Shown here in pieces: positions 33,356 to 46,654 of a DNA stretch of 64,000 bases. Source of the stretch: Amblyomma americanum (lineage: Eukaryota > Arthropoda > Arachnida > Ixodida > Ixodidae); the NCBI RefSeq assembly GCF_052857255.1, contig NC_135497.1:194776006-194840005 (forward strand). Direction: 5' to 3'. The position numbers were made by a program, and so were the translations under genes. Under the pieces are notes generated by a model. The model did not search any database and was not told the DNA's origin. It saw only the letters and a program-made list of their open reading frames with translations. The first letter of the stretch is position 1; each line of letters begins with the position of its first letter.

Positions 33356-36263
33356 CTAAAAGGCTCGGCTTAGCCCGTCGGCAAGCTTGCCTTTCTTTTA
33401 GCGAACCTCGAAGCTGTGGTGCTGGAGTGCCAGGCTCCACCTCAGTAGACGACCACTTTTGGGCGACATATTGTGCAGCCAAGTCAAGGGGCAATGGTCC
33501 TTTTCTACTGTGAAACGGGACCCGGAGACGTAGCATGCCAGTTTGTCTATCGCCCAAACGAGGCATGCGCATTCTTTTTCAGACGTGCTATACGCCTCTT
33601 CCCGCGTGCTGAGCTTGCGGCTCAAGTAAAGGACAGGCCGTGTGTGCCTGCCATCGCTTTCCTGGCAAAGAATAGCGCCTAACCCGCGGTCGCTGGCATC
33701 ACATTGTATGATAAACGGTTTCGAGAAATCTGGCGCAGCCAGAATTGGGCGCTCGCTTAGGGCCGTTTTCAGACTCTGAAATGCCTTCGCTTTCTTTTGG
33801 ACCCAAGAAAGATTGGCAGGCTCACTTTTTCTCAGCGCGTCGGTCAGGGGGCTGGCTAGATCAGGGTAGCCCTTTACGTAATGCTGATAATAGCCTGCTG
33901 GGCCAAGAAACGCTCTGAGTTCCGATTTTGTGGTTGGGCGACGGTACTCCACCACGGCAGCCACTTTAAGTTCTGCAAGTCTTCGTTGGCCTCGTCCAAC
34001 CACGTGCCCAAGATAGTTCACTTCTGCGCACCACAGGTGGCATTTTCCCGCCCTTACCGTTGCTTAACCCTGCTCAGCACGGATTTCGCCAAGGTTTGTC
34101 TTGCTCTACACAGCTGGTTGAGTTTACTTATGATATCGCAGTTGCTATTGATAAACAGAAAGTTATTGATTGCATTTTTTTGGACTTCCAGAAGGCATTT
34201 GATATTGTTGCGCATGATCTCCTTGTTTCTAAATTACGCAGCTACAATTTGAATGAAAGAGTCATTGTATGGATCTCTGAATACCTATCCCTACGGCAGC
34301 AGTGTGTAGTTGTTGGTGGTCGTTCCTCAAACTATGGTTCTGTCACTTCAGGCGTCCCCCAGGGCTCTGTTCTGGGGCCACTTCTTTTTTTTTGTATTTA
34401 AATGATATTAATGCTGATGTTACTTCTTCGTTCAGAATGTTCGCAGACGACTGCGTGATTTATAGAATTATAGATAGTTCACTTGATGTGCAAAGCCTGC
34501 AAAACGACTTAGATAAGATAGCCATGTGGTGTAATGATTGGGACATGACTTTGAATACTAAAAAGTGTGTACACGTCACCTTTTCGAGGAAGCGTTCCTA
34601 CCCTGCTTATATCTACACTATAAACCATGCGGCCTTGAAAAAAGAACAGAATTTTAAATACTTAGGCGTTTATCTTACTGCTGACCTGAGGTGGTCAAAG
34701 CATGCTAATTACGTCGTAAAGAAAGCTGCTGGTATATTAGGTTTGTTAAGAAGAAATTTCAGCCACCTTCCACAGCATCTCAAAGAACAGCTATATTTTA
34801 CTCGCGTCCGCACAGTACTCGAATATGCATCAGTGTGCTGGGACCCGCACACAAGAACTTATTGACAAATTGGAAAAAATTCAAAATAGGGCAGTCCGCT
34901 TTGTACTTGGAAACTATTCCAAGGACACTCAGGACAAACAGGACACTCAGTGTCTCGGAAAGCAAAAGGAATCTTCAGTGGCCAGAACTTAAAACTCGAA
35001 GAAGAAACCTGAGATTAAAATTTTTGCATAACATTTTCTATTCCAAGACTGGCATAGACGGATCAAAATATTTGAAGCCGCCTTTCTATGTCTCGAAGCG
35101 AAGGGACCACAAATTAAAGCTTCTTGAATTTCCTTTTAAAGGTGACGTACTCTGTTATTCGTTTTTTCTGCGAACAGTTCGCGAATGGAATGCTTTGCCG
35201 CCACATATTGTTAATGTTCTACCTAATGATGCCTTTTTTCACGCGTTAAGTGCATGATTTTTTGTTTTTTGAATGTGAAAGTGCCCCCTTGCTGTAATGC
35301 TGAAAGGCGATGCAGGTACCAAAAAAAAAAAAACTAGCCTCAAGCAGTCGGCTCAGCACAATACGCAGGTGTTCAGTGTTCTCCTCCAAGTTTGAAAAAC
35401 AGTACGGAGCATTTTTCAAGCCGAAGCTCAACATTACAGGGCGAAACGTGCCCGCGGGGGAAAACGAATGCTGCGTACCTGCTGGCGTGCTCAGTGAGTG
35501 GCACCTGCCAGTGACCACGAACTAAATCCAGTGTGGATATATATTCTGATTTAGCGACTGTTTCAACCCTCTCTTCGATGTTCGGAATGGGGTAGGTCTG
35601 GTCTACTGTGATTGAATTCAGTCTCCGGTAGTCCACGCAAGGTCTGGGATCCTTGCCTAGAACCTCTACAATAATGATTGGTGACGTATTGTCACTTTCA
35701 CAGGGCACTATGACGTCAAGTTCGCACACACGGCGGATCTCCGTCTCAATGATTTCTTTTTGTCTTGGAGAGACACGGTGCGGTTTGCTCCTGATTGGCT
35801 GTTCGCTAGACAGCTGAATGTCGTGTTCGGCGAGGGTTGTTTTTCCTGGCTTGTTTGAAAACACCGCCTCAAAGTCGCGGACGACGTTTTTGATGTCTCC
35901 TCGTTGATTTTCTGACAAACGTGGCTCTTTGTCGATTGAATTTAGCAGCTCATTCGCTGCCTGCTCGTCCTCATGTATGACATAAGGTATGTCTGAGATC
36001 TCTTCCTCTGGCATGTTCAGCGCCATGTTAACCCTAGCCTGACGCTGCACATAGGGCTTCATCAAATTTCTGTGAATTATCCGATTCTTTTTGTTCTTAA
36101 ATTTGACCTCATAGTTGGTGTCCGAAAGCTTGGACACCACCCTAGCTGGCCCTTCCCATTGCACCTCAAGCTTGTTCCTTTTTGACGGACGCAGCAACAT
36201 CACCTGGTCGCCAGATTGAAAGGTGCGCTTGTGTGCAGATTTGTCAAAGTACACTTTAGACAT
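33356..36263 (-). pseudogene. B2 pol, split by LINE, RT active site deleted
   Basis: 35373-36263 carries the integrase tail and the first RT blocks. A frameshift near 35460 (GGGAAAACG) scrambles the end. Then about 85 bp that encode the YLDD region are missing at about 35394 (SNLEENTEHL follows directly). A LINE fills 34062-35330. 33398-34021 resumes RT with NYLGHVVGRG and RNase H, ending early at a TAG near 33400. The copy cannot make a working RT. Confidence 0.85.
34062..35330 (+). pseudogene. LINE fragment inside B2 pol (CR1/Jockey-like RT)
   Basis: A 5'-truncated non-LTR element in opposite orientation to B2, ending in an A-run (35321-35333). It encodes RT blocks GFRQGLSCSTQL, IFLDFQKAFDIVAHD, SGVPQGSVLGPLLF and the active site FADD (about 34440-34452), followed by the C-terminal region. 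Three lesions (near 34386, 34852 and a 19-bp tandem duplication near 34925) break the frame. The same insertion is present in B3. Confidence 0.85.
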
Positions 36264-36277
36264 GACTGCGCTGCTCT

Positions 36278-38109
36278 GACGTTATTGCTTAGAGCTCTTA
36301 ACGATGGGTCGCTTTTCTGCTCTGCAATGCGTACTTTCCTATCAACCTTAGTCAACTCCTCCCAACAAGTCGAAGCAGGTGTTAATGTAGAGCCCTTCGC
36401 GTTGGTTCCTGTTGCCCCATTCTCTACGGAGTCGGCAATTCCTTGGATTTCATGAGCTACCGCTGGTTCGGGAACACCTTCATGGTCATGCTCATGCGGT
36501 TCAGATGGATCAGTTTTCTTACAAGAATCCCCCGGCTGGTCGGGAGAATGGTTCGGTGCCTGCTCATTTATCAGAGCGGAGTCGAGTTTCTTTGCGAGCT
36601 CTTGCGCTCGAGAATGTGTTAGCGTCATGCAAGCCAAGCCCGAGGTGAAAGAGAGACCTTTCTCTTTAGCAGCTGCTCGGATTTGTTCAAAAACAGGTAG
36701 GGCAAGTGTGTCGGCAAGTTTGCGCTAACTGCCGCTTCTGTGTCTATCCTGCCAAAATTCCCCTCTATGGTCACCTTCGCTATAGGCAAGCATGCACTCT
36801 GTTCTTCGGCGACCTGCTTAATCCAGGCGCATTCGCCGGTGTAGTCCATGGAGGAAACACAGGGCGGGTGAGCAACATCCATGGTAGTCACTGAATCCCG
36901 CAGTGCCCTGAATTTCTTGCCATTTATAATCACGTCCCGCATGTATGGCTCCAGCAATTTAAGGTTTTCCTCCGTGTCTCGCATGCACGCGAACGCCATC
37001 TTTTGCTGTTTGCAGGTCACTGAGATGTGACCCTCCTTGTTGCAATTATAGCAGACAATGGGCTTTCGCGCTTCAAACGCGCGAGCTCCAGGTGCCTGCT
37101 GTTTCGGCGAATCGGCAGATTTGGGTGACTCCATCTTGTTTTCGCTACCTCCTCCTTTTGATCCCGGTTCCTCTGTTCGGCGATCTCGGCGGGCTGGTGA
37201 CACCCTTTGGTCGGGGATCCTCTTTAAATAGGTTTCTCCCTTTCCTAACCTGTTAGCGTACCCTGCCTTGCTTTGGAGGTTTCGGCGAACGTAATACTCG
37301 TCTGCGAGCTGTGCTGCTTTCTCTAGGTCTATATCTGTTAGCCTATCTTGCAGCCATATCCTCAGATCTTCTGGAATCGCGCTATAGTACTGCTCTAGTG
37401 TGATGCACTCCAGTACCTTGTCATGACTTCCGTGCACCTCAGCGGTCTTAAGCCATTCGTTTAGGTTGACTTTAAGCCGGTACGCGAAGTCAGTATGTGA
37501 CTCTCCGCCTTTCTTTGCCTGCCTGAATCGCTGCCTAAAGGCTTCAGCAGAAAGCCGGTACTTTCTAAGTAGTGCGCTCTTTACCTTCTCGTAGTCATCA
37601 CACTCTTCCCGTGAGAGGCGAGCCACCACTTAGGCCGCCTGGCACGGAAGGAGAGGAAGTAACTTCTCCGACCAAGCGCTCTTGTCGATGTGCACCTTCC
37701 CGCATGCACGTTCGAAATTTACCAAAAAGAGTGCAATATCGCCTCCCACGCGGCATGGTGAGATGAGATCCTGCAATCTCTGCTTCCCTTGCTCCTTTAC
37801 CGAAGCTACAGGGCTAAGACGCGCCAAATTCCCTCTGTTCGACGCGATTTCGAGCTCCTTCAGTTTTCGAGCATGTTCTCTCGCTTTTTCCTCTGCCTCA
37901 CGGACCTCCCGTCTCTCTTGAGCCAGCCGAAGCTCTTCTTTTTCTTTCTTGCGTCCAACAATCGTTTCCGAAGCCTGGTCGACATCCTCAGTAGTCACCT
38001 CCTCCTGCCGCATAACCTAGAGAATTTCTTTTTTTCTTTTCGCAGAACGTAGCGAAATCCCCAGCTCCTGGCAAATTTCGAGCAGCTCCTGCACTTTTAA
38101 CTTCTCCAT
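36278..38109 (-). pseudogene. B2 gag and protease
   Basis: Same order as B1: start at 38109, coiled coil, capsid, CCHC knuckle, retropepsin-like block. It shares the B1 stops (38017-38019 and 37630-37632) but lacks the B1 1-bp insertion. It has its own 1-bp deletion near 36666 that shifts the protease end. The integrase deletion junction is identical to B1. Confidence 0.85.
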
Positions 38110-38370
38110 CGTGAGTTCCACCATGCGTTAGCAAGCCCACTAAAACAAAAGCCCTAGCTTGAAGTGGACAAAGCAGTTTCCCTAAATCAATTTTTCAGAC
38201 AACAGGAATCCGCACCTAGCATCTGCCTGTGCTAGTACGGTCTGGCGAAATGAACGGAAAACATTGGGCACTCACCCTGCTAAGGTATAGCTGACGCTTG
38301 TCAGTCCCGTAGCTGCCGAGGTCCGTTGTAGCCGTTAACTTCACGTGGACGTCCCACCGCTGCCACCAGT

Positions 38371-39416
38371 TCTTGGGATTCAGGTAGCGTGACTGGGCCG
38401 GAGAAGAGACGAGGACGATCGGAGGAAGGAAACTTGAAAAACTTTATACAAGGACTATTTACATTATGTACAAGCACGGGCAACTGAGAGTGCTTCTCTG
38501 TAAGGAGAGCTTCTTAGGAGTCGGGAGTCTGATACCTCTCAAGAAGGGGGCTCCTTCTGGCATAGGTCTGTTGATGCCAGGAAGAAAGAAAAGGAAAGTG
38601 AACAGGCCTGCTCACTGGCTCAAGCCGAGCCACAATCGCTACCACGCGCAGATAGTAGGAGAGTTGAAAGATGGGATACAAAGACATGATAGTAAAGACG
38701 CGCTAATGACAAGGCCGATCCCGGAGGTAGTGCAATACCGGGCCAAACGATGGCGGGAGTGAAGCATCCTTCAAACTCTCCGCCACATTTCCAAAAATAA
38801 GTCCAATACCGGACATTCGCGCCTCCTATGGCATCAAACCAGCAGCTCCTTAGATACTCTTCGTATTCCCCAGATCCCTAGCTGGGGAATAGAGTTCGAA
38901 GAATGATGTCCAATCACACGATGGCACTGATGGTACCACCCACGGCAGGGCGGTCCTGATGTTTCTTCACAGCTCGGTCGAGGGAAAGGGAACACGAACC
39001 GGTCGTGTTGTCGTCCCCGCGGCTTCCAGGCGGCCGCGCACGTGCGTCCGGAGGGCACCTGCATGACACAGGAATGCAGGCTGTCTCCCCGGAGGTGTCG
39101 AAAGAGCTTGACTGGTGACCGGAACGCGGATGCTCTGTCGCAGGTGCGGCACTCGGGCAATTGTTCAAATCCAGCGTGACTGAAGGGGACCACACTGATA
39201 CCGCACTTCGTCCTGGCGAGTACCGGAACGAATACGCTTATGGTTGTCGCTGGCATTCCTGTTGAACGCTATCGTCGCTATGGGGACGCTATCGTCGCTG
39301 CTTCCAGCATTCCTGTTCGAACACGTGGGGACGCTATTTTGTCGTCCCCTCTGGCAGCCCAGTAGTCACGTCCACTTCGCCGAATTCCACAGCAGGAAGG
39401 AAGCGCGAGCACAACA
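38371..39416 (-). repeat. LTR shared by B2 and B3 (long form)
   Basis: 1,046 bp. It serves as 5' LTR for B2 (primer site on its left, 38353-38368) and as 3' LTR for B3. It keeps the TGGCAT-bracketed 272-bp segment and the CTGGGGAATA hairpin (one arm mutated, GAATAGAG). Confidence 0.8.
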
Positions 39417-40147
39417 GCCCCCCCCCCACCGCCAGATATTGCGCCCGGAAGATGAACTGCTCGCACGTATCTCGGCTGACTGGGCGTGCCAGGAACCAGA
39501 TGCTCTTTGGGAGTCTTCTGATGACCTTCAGTGCCGAAGCTCGGCATCGCTTCCCCTCGTCAGATGGCCGTCTTGGGAAATTTTCTGCAATGCTAGCCAA
39601 AAGGGATCACAGACGCCAAACCACACCTGGCAAAAGCAAGCGCCCTCAGAACCCACTCATCCCGCCAGACCAAAACTCAGGGCCAAAACTGAACTTAGCA
39701 AAACAAAAAAAGACCAACTAAAGCTTGAAGAGATCAAATGTTTTGCTTGAATGAACACATGGTTTCTCCCGACAAGTAGTATTGACAGGGCACCTGTCCA
39801 AGGCGTGTGCTCCCGCTCGAGGCGCACTTGGATAGGGAAAAAAAATTCGCTAAATGAAATCAGGTTGGTGCTGAGAGGGCACGCGGTACAGGAATAGGTG
39901 ACTCGATTTGGCCGACGTGGCGTTCAATTTTGCCCGCCCCAATTCCTCAGAGTCAAGGTACGTTACACCCCTCGCTCTTACTTATCCTTTGCCGAAATGA
40001 GGAAACGTACTCCTAGGTATGTTACCTGATTATTTACAGCATTACTGCGAAGTGGGAGATATGCGCTCTTTATTAGGAACAGAATATAAAATAAACCTCC
40101 AAAACTACAAATTTGGGGGACATCCCCTTTTGTAAAATCTTTACTAG

Positions 40148-43036
40148 CTAAAAGGCTCGGCTTAGCCCGTCGGCAAGCTTGCCTTTCTTTTAGCGAACCT
40201 CGAAGCTGTGGTGCTGGAGTGCCAGGCTCCACCTCAGTAGACGACCACTTTTGGGCGACATATTGTGCAGCCAAGTCAAGGGGCAATGGTCCTTTTCTAC
40301 TGTGAAACGGGACCCGGAGACGTAGCATGCCAGTTTGTCTATCGCCCAAACGAGGCATGCGCATTCTTTTTCAGACGTGCTATACGCCTCTTCTCGCGTG
40401 CTGAGCTTGCGGCTCAAGTAACGGACAGGCCGTGTGTGCCTGCCATCGCTTTCCTGGCAAAGAATAGCGCCTAACCCGCGGTCGCTGGCATCACATTGTA
40501 TGATAAACGGTTTCGAGAAATCTGGCGCAGCCAGTATTGGGCGCTCGCTTAGGGCCGTTTTCAGACTCTGAAATGCCTTCGCTTTCTTTTGGACCCAAGA
40601 AAGATTGGCAGGCTCACTTTTTCTCAGCGCGTCGGTCAGGGGGCTGGCTAGATCAGGGTAGCCCTTTACGTAATGCTGATAATAGCCTGCTGGGCCAAGA
40701 AACGCCCTTAGTTCCGATTTTGTGGTTGGGCGGCGGTACTCCACCACGGCAGCCACTTTAAGTTCTGCAAGTCTGCGTTGGCCTCGTCCAACCACGTGCC
40801 CAAGATAGTTCACTTCTGCGCACCCCAGGTGGCATTTTCCCGCCCTTACCGTTGCTTAACCCTGCTCAGCACGGATTTCACCAAGGTTTGTCTTGCTCTA
40901 CACAGCTGGTTGAGTTTACTTATGATATCGCAGTTGCTATTGATAAACAGAAAGTTATTGATTGCATTTTTTTGGACTTCCAGAAGGCATTTGATATTGT
41001 TGCGCATGATCTCCTTGTTTCTAAATTACGCAGCTACAATTTTAATGAAAGAGTCATTGTATGGACCTCTGAATACCTATCCCTACGGCAGCAGTGTATA
41101 GTTGTTGGTGGTCGTTCCTCAAACTATGGCTCTGTCACTTCAGGCGTCCCCCAGGGCTCTGTTCTGGGGCCACTTCTTTTTTTGTTGTATTTAAATGATA
41201 TTAATGCTGATGTTACTTCTTCGTTCAGAATGTTCGCAGACGACTGCGTGATTTATAGAATTATAGATAGTTCACTTGATGTGCAAAGCCTGCAAAACGA
41301 CTTAGATAAGATAGCCATGTGGTGTAATGATTGGGACATGACTTTGAATACTAAAAAGTGTGTACACGTCACCTTTTCGAGGAAGCGTTCCTACCCTGCT
41401 TATATCTACACTATAAACCATGCGGCCTTGAAAAAAGAACAGAATTTTAAATACTTAGGCGTTTATCTTACTGCTGACCTGAGGTGGTCAAAGCATGTTA
41501 ATTACGTCGTAAAGAAAGCTGCTGGTATATTAGGTTTGTTAAGAAGAAATTTCAGCCACCTTCCACAGCATCTCAAAGAACAGCTATATTTTACTCGCGT
41601 CCGCACAGTACTCGAATATGCATCAGTGTGCTGGGACCCGCACACACAAGAACTTATTGACAAATTGGAAAAAATTCAAAATAGGGCAGTCCGCTTTGTA
41701 CTTGGAAACTATTCCAGGACACTCAGTGTCTCGGAAAGCAAAAGGAATCTTCAGTGGCCAGAACTTAAAACTCGAAGAAGAAACCTGAGATTAAAAGTTT
41801 TGCATAACATTTTCTATTCCAAGACTGGCATAGACGGATCAAAATATTTGAAGCCGCCTTTCTATGTCTCGAAGCGAAGGGACCACAAATTAAAGCTTCA
41901 TGAATTTCCTTTTAAAGGTGACGTACTCTGTTATTCGTTTTTTCTGCGAACAGTTCGCGAATGGAATGCTTTGCCGCCACATATTGTTAATGTTCTACCT
42001 AATGATGCCTTTTTTCACGCGTTAAGTGCATGATTTTTTGTTTTTTGAATGTGAAAGTGCCCCCCTGCTGTAATGCTGAAAGGCGATGCAGGTACCAAAA
42101 AAAAAAAACTAGCCTCAAGCAGTCGGCTCAACACAATACGCAGGTGTTCAGTGTTCTCCTCCAAGTTTGAAAAACAGTACGAGCATTTTTCAAGCCGAAG
42201 CTCAACATTACAGGGCGAAACGTGCCCGCGGGGGACACGAATGCTGCGTACCTGCTGGCGTGCTCAGTGAGTGGCACCTGCCAGTGACCACGAACTAAAT
42301 CCAGTGTGGATATATATTCTGATTTAGCGACTGTTTCAACCCTCTCTTCGATTTTCGGAATGGGGTAGGTCTGGTCTACTGTGATTGAATTCAGTCTCCG
42401 GTAGTCCACGCAAGGTCTGGGATCCTTGCCTGGAACCTCTACAATAATGATTGGTGACGTATTGTCACTTTCACAGGGCACTATGACGTCAAGTTCGCAC
42501 ATACGGCGGATCTCCGTCTCAACGATTTCTTTTTGTCTTGGAGAGACACGGTGCGGTTTGCTCCTGATTGGCTGTTCGCTAGACAGCTGAATGCCGTGTT
42601 CGGCGAGGGTTGTTTTTCCTGGCTTGTTTGAAAACACCGCCTCAAAGTCGCGGACGACGTTTTTGATGTCTCCTCGTTGATTTTCTGACAAACGTGGCTC
42701 TTTGTCGATTTAATTTAGCAGCTCATTCGCTGCCTGCTCGTCCTCATGTAGGACATAAGGTATGTCTGAGATCTCTTCCCCTGGCATGTTCAGCGCCATG
42801 TTAACCCTAGCCTGACGCTGCACATAGGGCTTCATCAAATTTATGTGGATTATCCGATTCTTTTTGTTCTTAAATTTGACCTCATAGTTGGTGTCCGAAA
42901 GCTTGGACACCACCCTAGCTGGCCCTTCCCATTGCACCTCAAGCTTGTTCCTTTTTGACGGACGCAGCAACATCACCTGGTCGCCAGATTGAAAGGTGCG
43001 CTTGTGTGCAGATTTGTCAAAGTACACTTTAGACAT
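40148..43036 (-). pseudogene. B3 pol, split by LINE, RT active site deleted
   Basis: 42710-43036 holds the integrase tail, 42128-42691 the N-terminal RT blocks, and 40190-40813 the rest of RT and RNase H. The same YLDD deletion as B2 occurs at about 42170, with an extra 1-bp loss (CAGTACGAGC). A stop between the first two parts (ATTTAATTT, about 42710) is private to B3. Confidence 0.85.
40854..42107 (+). pseudogene. LINE fragment inside B3 pol, RT frame intact
   Basis: Same insertion as in B2, but here the frame is open from 40854 to 42033 (about 390 codons). It shows GFHQGLSCSTQL, IFLDFQKAFDIVAHD, SGVPQGSVLGPLLFLLYLND, FADDCVIYR (active site), NTKKCVHVTF, and a C-terminal region ending REWNALPPHIVN. 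It ends with an A-run (about 42097-42108). The 5' part (endonuclease, first RT blocks) is missing, so it is dead on arrival despite the open frame. No target duplication was evident beyond the A tail. Confidence 0.85.
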
Positions 43037-43050
43037 GACTGCGCTGCTCT

Positions 43051-44883
43051 GACGTTATTGCTTAGAGCTCTTAACGATGGGTCGCTTTTCTGCTCTGCAA
43101 TGCGTACTTTCCTATCAACCTTAGTCAACTCCTCCCAACAAGTCGAAGCAGGTGTTAATGTAGAGCCCTTCGCGTTGGTTCCTGTTGCCCCATTCTCTAC
43201 GGAGTCGGCAATTCCTTGGATTTCATGAGCTACCGCTGGTTCGGGAACACCTTCATGGTCATGCTCATGCGGTTCAGATGGATCAGTTTTCTTACAAGAA
43301 TCCCCCGGCTGGTCGGGAGAATGGTTCGGTGCCTGCTCATTTATCAGAGCGGAGTCGAGTTTCTTTGCGAGCTCTTGCGCTCGAGAATGTGTTAGCGTCA
43401 TGCAAGCCAAGCCCGAGGTGAAAGAGAGACCTTTCTCTTTCAGCAGCTGCTCGGATTTGTTCGAAAACAGGTAGGGCAAGTGTGTCGGCAAGTTTGCGCT
43501 AACTGCCGCTTCTGTGTCTATCCTGCCAAAATTCCCCTCTATGGTCACCTTCGCTATAGGCAAGCATGCACTCTGTTCTTCGGCGACCTGCTTAATCCAG
43601 GCGCATTCGCCGGTGTAGTCCGTGGAGGAAACACAGGGCGGGTGAGCAACATCCATGGTAGTCACTGAATCCCGCAGTGCCCTGAATTTCTTGCCATTTA
43701 TAATCACGTCCCGCATGTATGGCTCCAACAATTTAAGGTTTTCCTCCGTGTCTCGCATGCACGCGAACGCCATCTTTTGCTGTTTGCAGGTCACTGAGAT
43801 GTGACCCTCCTTGTTGCAATTATAGCAGACAATGGGCTTTCGCGCTTCAAACGCGCGAGCTCCAGGTGCCTGCTGTTTCGGCGAATCGGCAGATTTGGGT
43901 GACTCCATCTTGTTTTCGCTACCTCCTCCTTTTGATCCCGGTTCCTCTGTTCGGCGATCTCGGCGTGCTGGTGACACCCTTTGGTCGGGGATCCTCTTTA
44001 AATAGGTTTCTCCCTTTCCTAACCTGTTAGCGTACCCTGCCTTGCTTTGGAGGTTTCGGCGAACGTAATACTCGTCTGCGAGCTGTGCTGCTTTCTCTAG
44101 GTCTATATCTGTTAGCCTATCTTGCAGCCATATCCTCAGATCTTCTGGAATCGCGCTATAGTACTGCTCTAGTGTGATGCACTCCAGTACCTTGTCATGA
44201 CTTCCGTGCACCTCAGCGGTCTTAAGCCATTCGTTTAGGTTGACTTTAAGCCGGTACGCGAAGTCAGTATGTGACTCTCCGCCTTTCTTTGCCTGCCTGA
44301 ATCGCTGCCTAAAGGCTTCAGCAGAAAGCCGGTACTTTCTAAGCAGTGCGCGCTTTACCTTCTAGTAGTCATCACACTCTTCCCGTGAGAGGCGAGCCAC
44401 CACTTAGGCCGCCTGGCACGGAAGGAGAGGAAGTAACTTCTCCGACCAAGCGCTCTTGTCGATGTGCACCTTCCCGCATGCACGTTCGAAATTTACCAAA
44501 AAGAGTGCAATATCGCCTCCCACGCGGTATGGTGAGATGAGATCCTGCAATCTCTGCCTCCCTTGCTCCTTTACCGAAGCTACAGGGCTAAGACGCGCCA
44601 AATTCCCTCTGTTCGACGCGATTTCGATCTCCTTCAGTTTTCGAGCATGTTCTCTCGCTTTTTCCTCTGCCTCACGGACCTCCCGTCTCTCTTGAGCCAG
44701 CCGAAGCTCTTCTTTTTCTTTCTTGCGTCCAACAATCGTTTCCGAAGCCTGGTCGACATCCTCAGTAGTCACCTCCTCCTGCCGCATAACCTAGAGAATT
44801 TCTTTTTTTCTTTTCGCAGAACGTAGCGAAATCCCCAGCTCCTGGCAAATTTCGAGCAGCTCCTGCACTTTTAACTTCTCCAT
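43051..44883 (-). pseudogene. B3 gag and protease
   Basis: Same architecture and the same two old stops (44791-44793 and 44404-44406). An extra TAG near 44362 is private. The open stretch from 44211 to 42973 covers the late capsid, the CCHC knuckle and the retropepsin-like block up to the integrase deletion. Confidence 0.85.
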
Positions 44884-45144
44884 CGTGAGTTCCACCATGC
44901 GTTAGCAAGCCCACTAAAACAAAAGCCCTAGCTTGAAGTGGACAAAGCAGTTTCCCTAAATCAATTTTCCAGACAACAGGAATCCGCACCTAGCATCTGC
45001 CTGTGCTAGTACGGTCTGGCGAAATGAACGGAAAACATTGGGCACTCACCCTGCTAAGGTATAGCTGACGCTTGTCAGTCCCGTAGCTGCCGAGGTCCGT
45101 TGTAGCCGGTAACTTCACGTGGACGTCCCACCGCTGCCACCAGT

Positions 45145-46192
45145 TCTTGGGATTCAGGTAGCGTGACTGGGCCGGAGAAGAGACGAGGACGATCGGAGGA
45201 AGGAAACTTGAAAAACTTTATACAAGGACTATTTACATTATGTACAAGCACGGGCAACTGAGAGTGCTTTTCTGTAAGGAGAGTTTCTTAGGAGTCGGGA
45301 GTCTCTGATACCTCTCAAGAAGGGGGCTCCTTCTGGCATAGGTCTGTTGCTGCCAGGAAGAAAGAAAAGGAAAGTGAACAGGCCTGCTCACTGGCTCAAG
45401 CCGAGCCACAATCGCTACCACGCGCAGATAGTAGGAGAGTTGAAAGATGGGATACAAAGACATGATAGTAAAGACGCGCTAATGACAAGGCCGATCCCGG
45501 AGGTAGTGCAATACCGGGCCAAACGGTGGCGGGAGTGAAGCATCCTTCAAACTCTCTGCCACATTTCCAAAAATAAGTCCAATACCGGACATTCGCGCCT
45601 CCTATGGCATCAAACCAGCAGCTCCTTAGATACTCTTCGTATTCCCCAGATCCCTAGCTGGGGAATACAGTTCGAAGAATGATGTCCAATCACACGATGG
45701 CACTGATGGTACCACCCACGGCAGGGCGGTCCTGATGTTTCTTCGCAGCTAGGTCGAGGAAAGGGAACAGGACCCGGTCACGTCGTCGTCTCCGCGGCTT
45801 CCAGGCGGCCGCGCACGTGCGTCCGGAGGGCACCTGCATGACACAGGAATGCAGGCTGTCTCCCCGTAGGTGTCGAAAGAGCTTGACTGGTGACCGGAAC
45901 GCGGAGGCTCTGTCGCAGGTGCGGCACTCGGGCAATTGTTCAAATCCAGCGTGACTGAAGGGGACCACACTGGTACCGCACTTCGTCCTGGCGAGTACCG
46001 GAACGAATACGCTTATGGTCGTCGCTGGCATTCCTGTTGGACGCTATCGTCGCTATGGGGACGCTATCGTCGCTGCTTCCGGCATTCCTGTTCGAACACG
46101 TGGGGACGCTATTGTCGTCGTCCCCTCTGGCAGGCCTGCAGTCACGTCTACTTCGCCGAATTTCACAGCAGGAAGGAAGCGCGAGCACAAAA
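45145..46192 (-). repeat. 5' LTR of B3 (long form)
   Basis: Counterpart of 26186-27234, with the same flank (GGGC then A-LTR fragment), confirming that it is the duplicate of the B1 right end. Confidence 0.8.
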
Positions 46193-46631
46193 GGGCACCA
46201 CCCGGATGGGTGGCAACAGCGCTAGAGGTAGCCCTGGTCGTAGCAGGTGGTTCCGTTGACTCCCCGGAACGGGCTCAGGAACGGTAGGAAGTCCACGGTG
46301 CAGCGCCGTAGAACTTGAGATCACTGGAGCAGTAGCCGGCGTTGCTCTCTTCCATCCGAGGCGTTCCTGACCCGCCGGAACCTCCCCTTCTCCCCCCCCC
46401 CCCCGTGCCTCGCTCTCCCTCGTGCTTTTAGAACCTTGGCGTTGGTAAACGTCATCCTTGTCGACGTCCTCTTCTTCTCTTCTCCACCAATCTTCTCTTC
46501 CCACCTCACCGAATACTTCTTCATCTTCTTTTTTCTTCGGTTAATCCACGTCATCCTTATCGCATCCTTGTCGTCTTCTTCCAACCTCTTTCGTTCATAC
46601 TTCTATTTCAAACTCCCTATTATATGTGACA
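46193..46631 (-). repeat. A-type LTR fragment (unit 2)
   Basis: Duplicate of 27235-27675, ending at the same TGTGACA boundary. Confidence 0.8.
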
Positions 46632-46654
46632 TATTGCTGCCTATGTCTGTTTTT

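Larger units (their letters stand above)
31837..38370 (-). mobile_element. Element B copy 2
   Basis: Short 3' LTR 31855-32628, interior 32629-38370. The 5' LTR (38371-39416) is shared with B3. A LINE fragment on the opposite strand splits pol. It starts with a primer-site copy (31837-31852, one mismatch) outside its 3' LTR, as B1 does. Confidence 0.8.
39417..45144 (-). mobile_element. Element B copy 3 (interior)
   Basis: Interior between two long LTRs (38371-39416 and 45145-46192). It is nearly identical to B2, including the LINE insertion and the RT deletion, so B2 and B3 arose from each other by LTR-LTR recombination or duplication. Confidence 0.8.
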
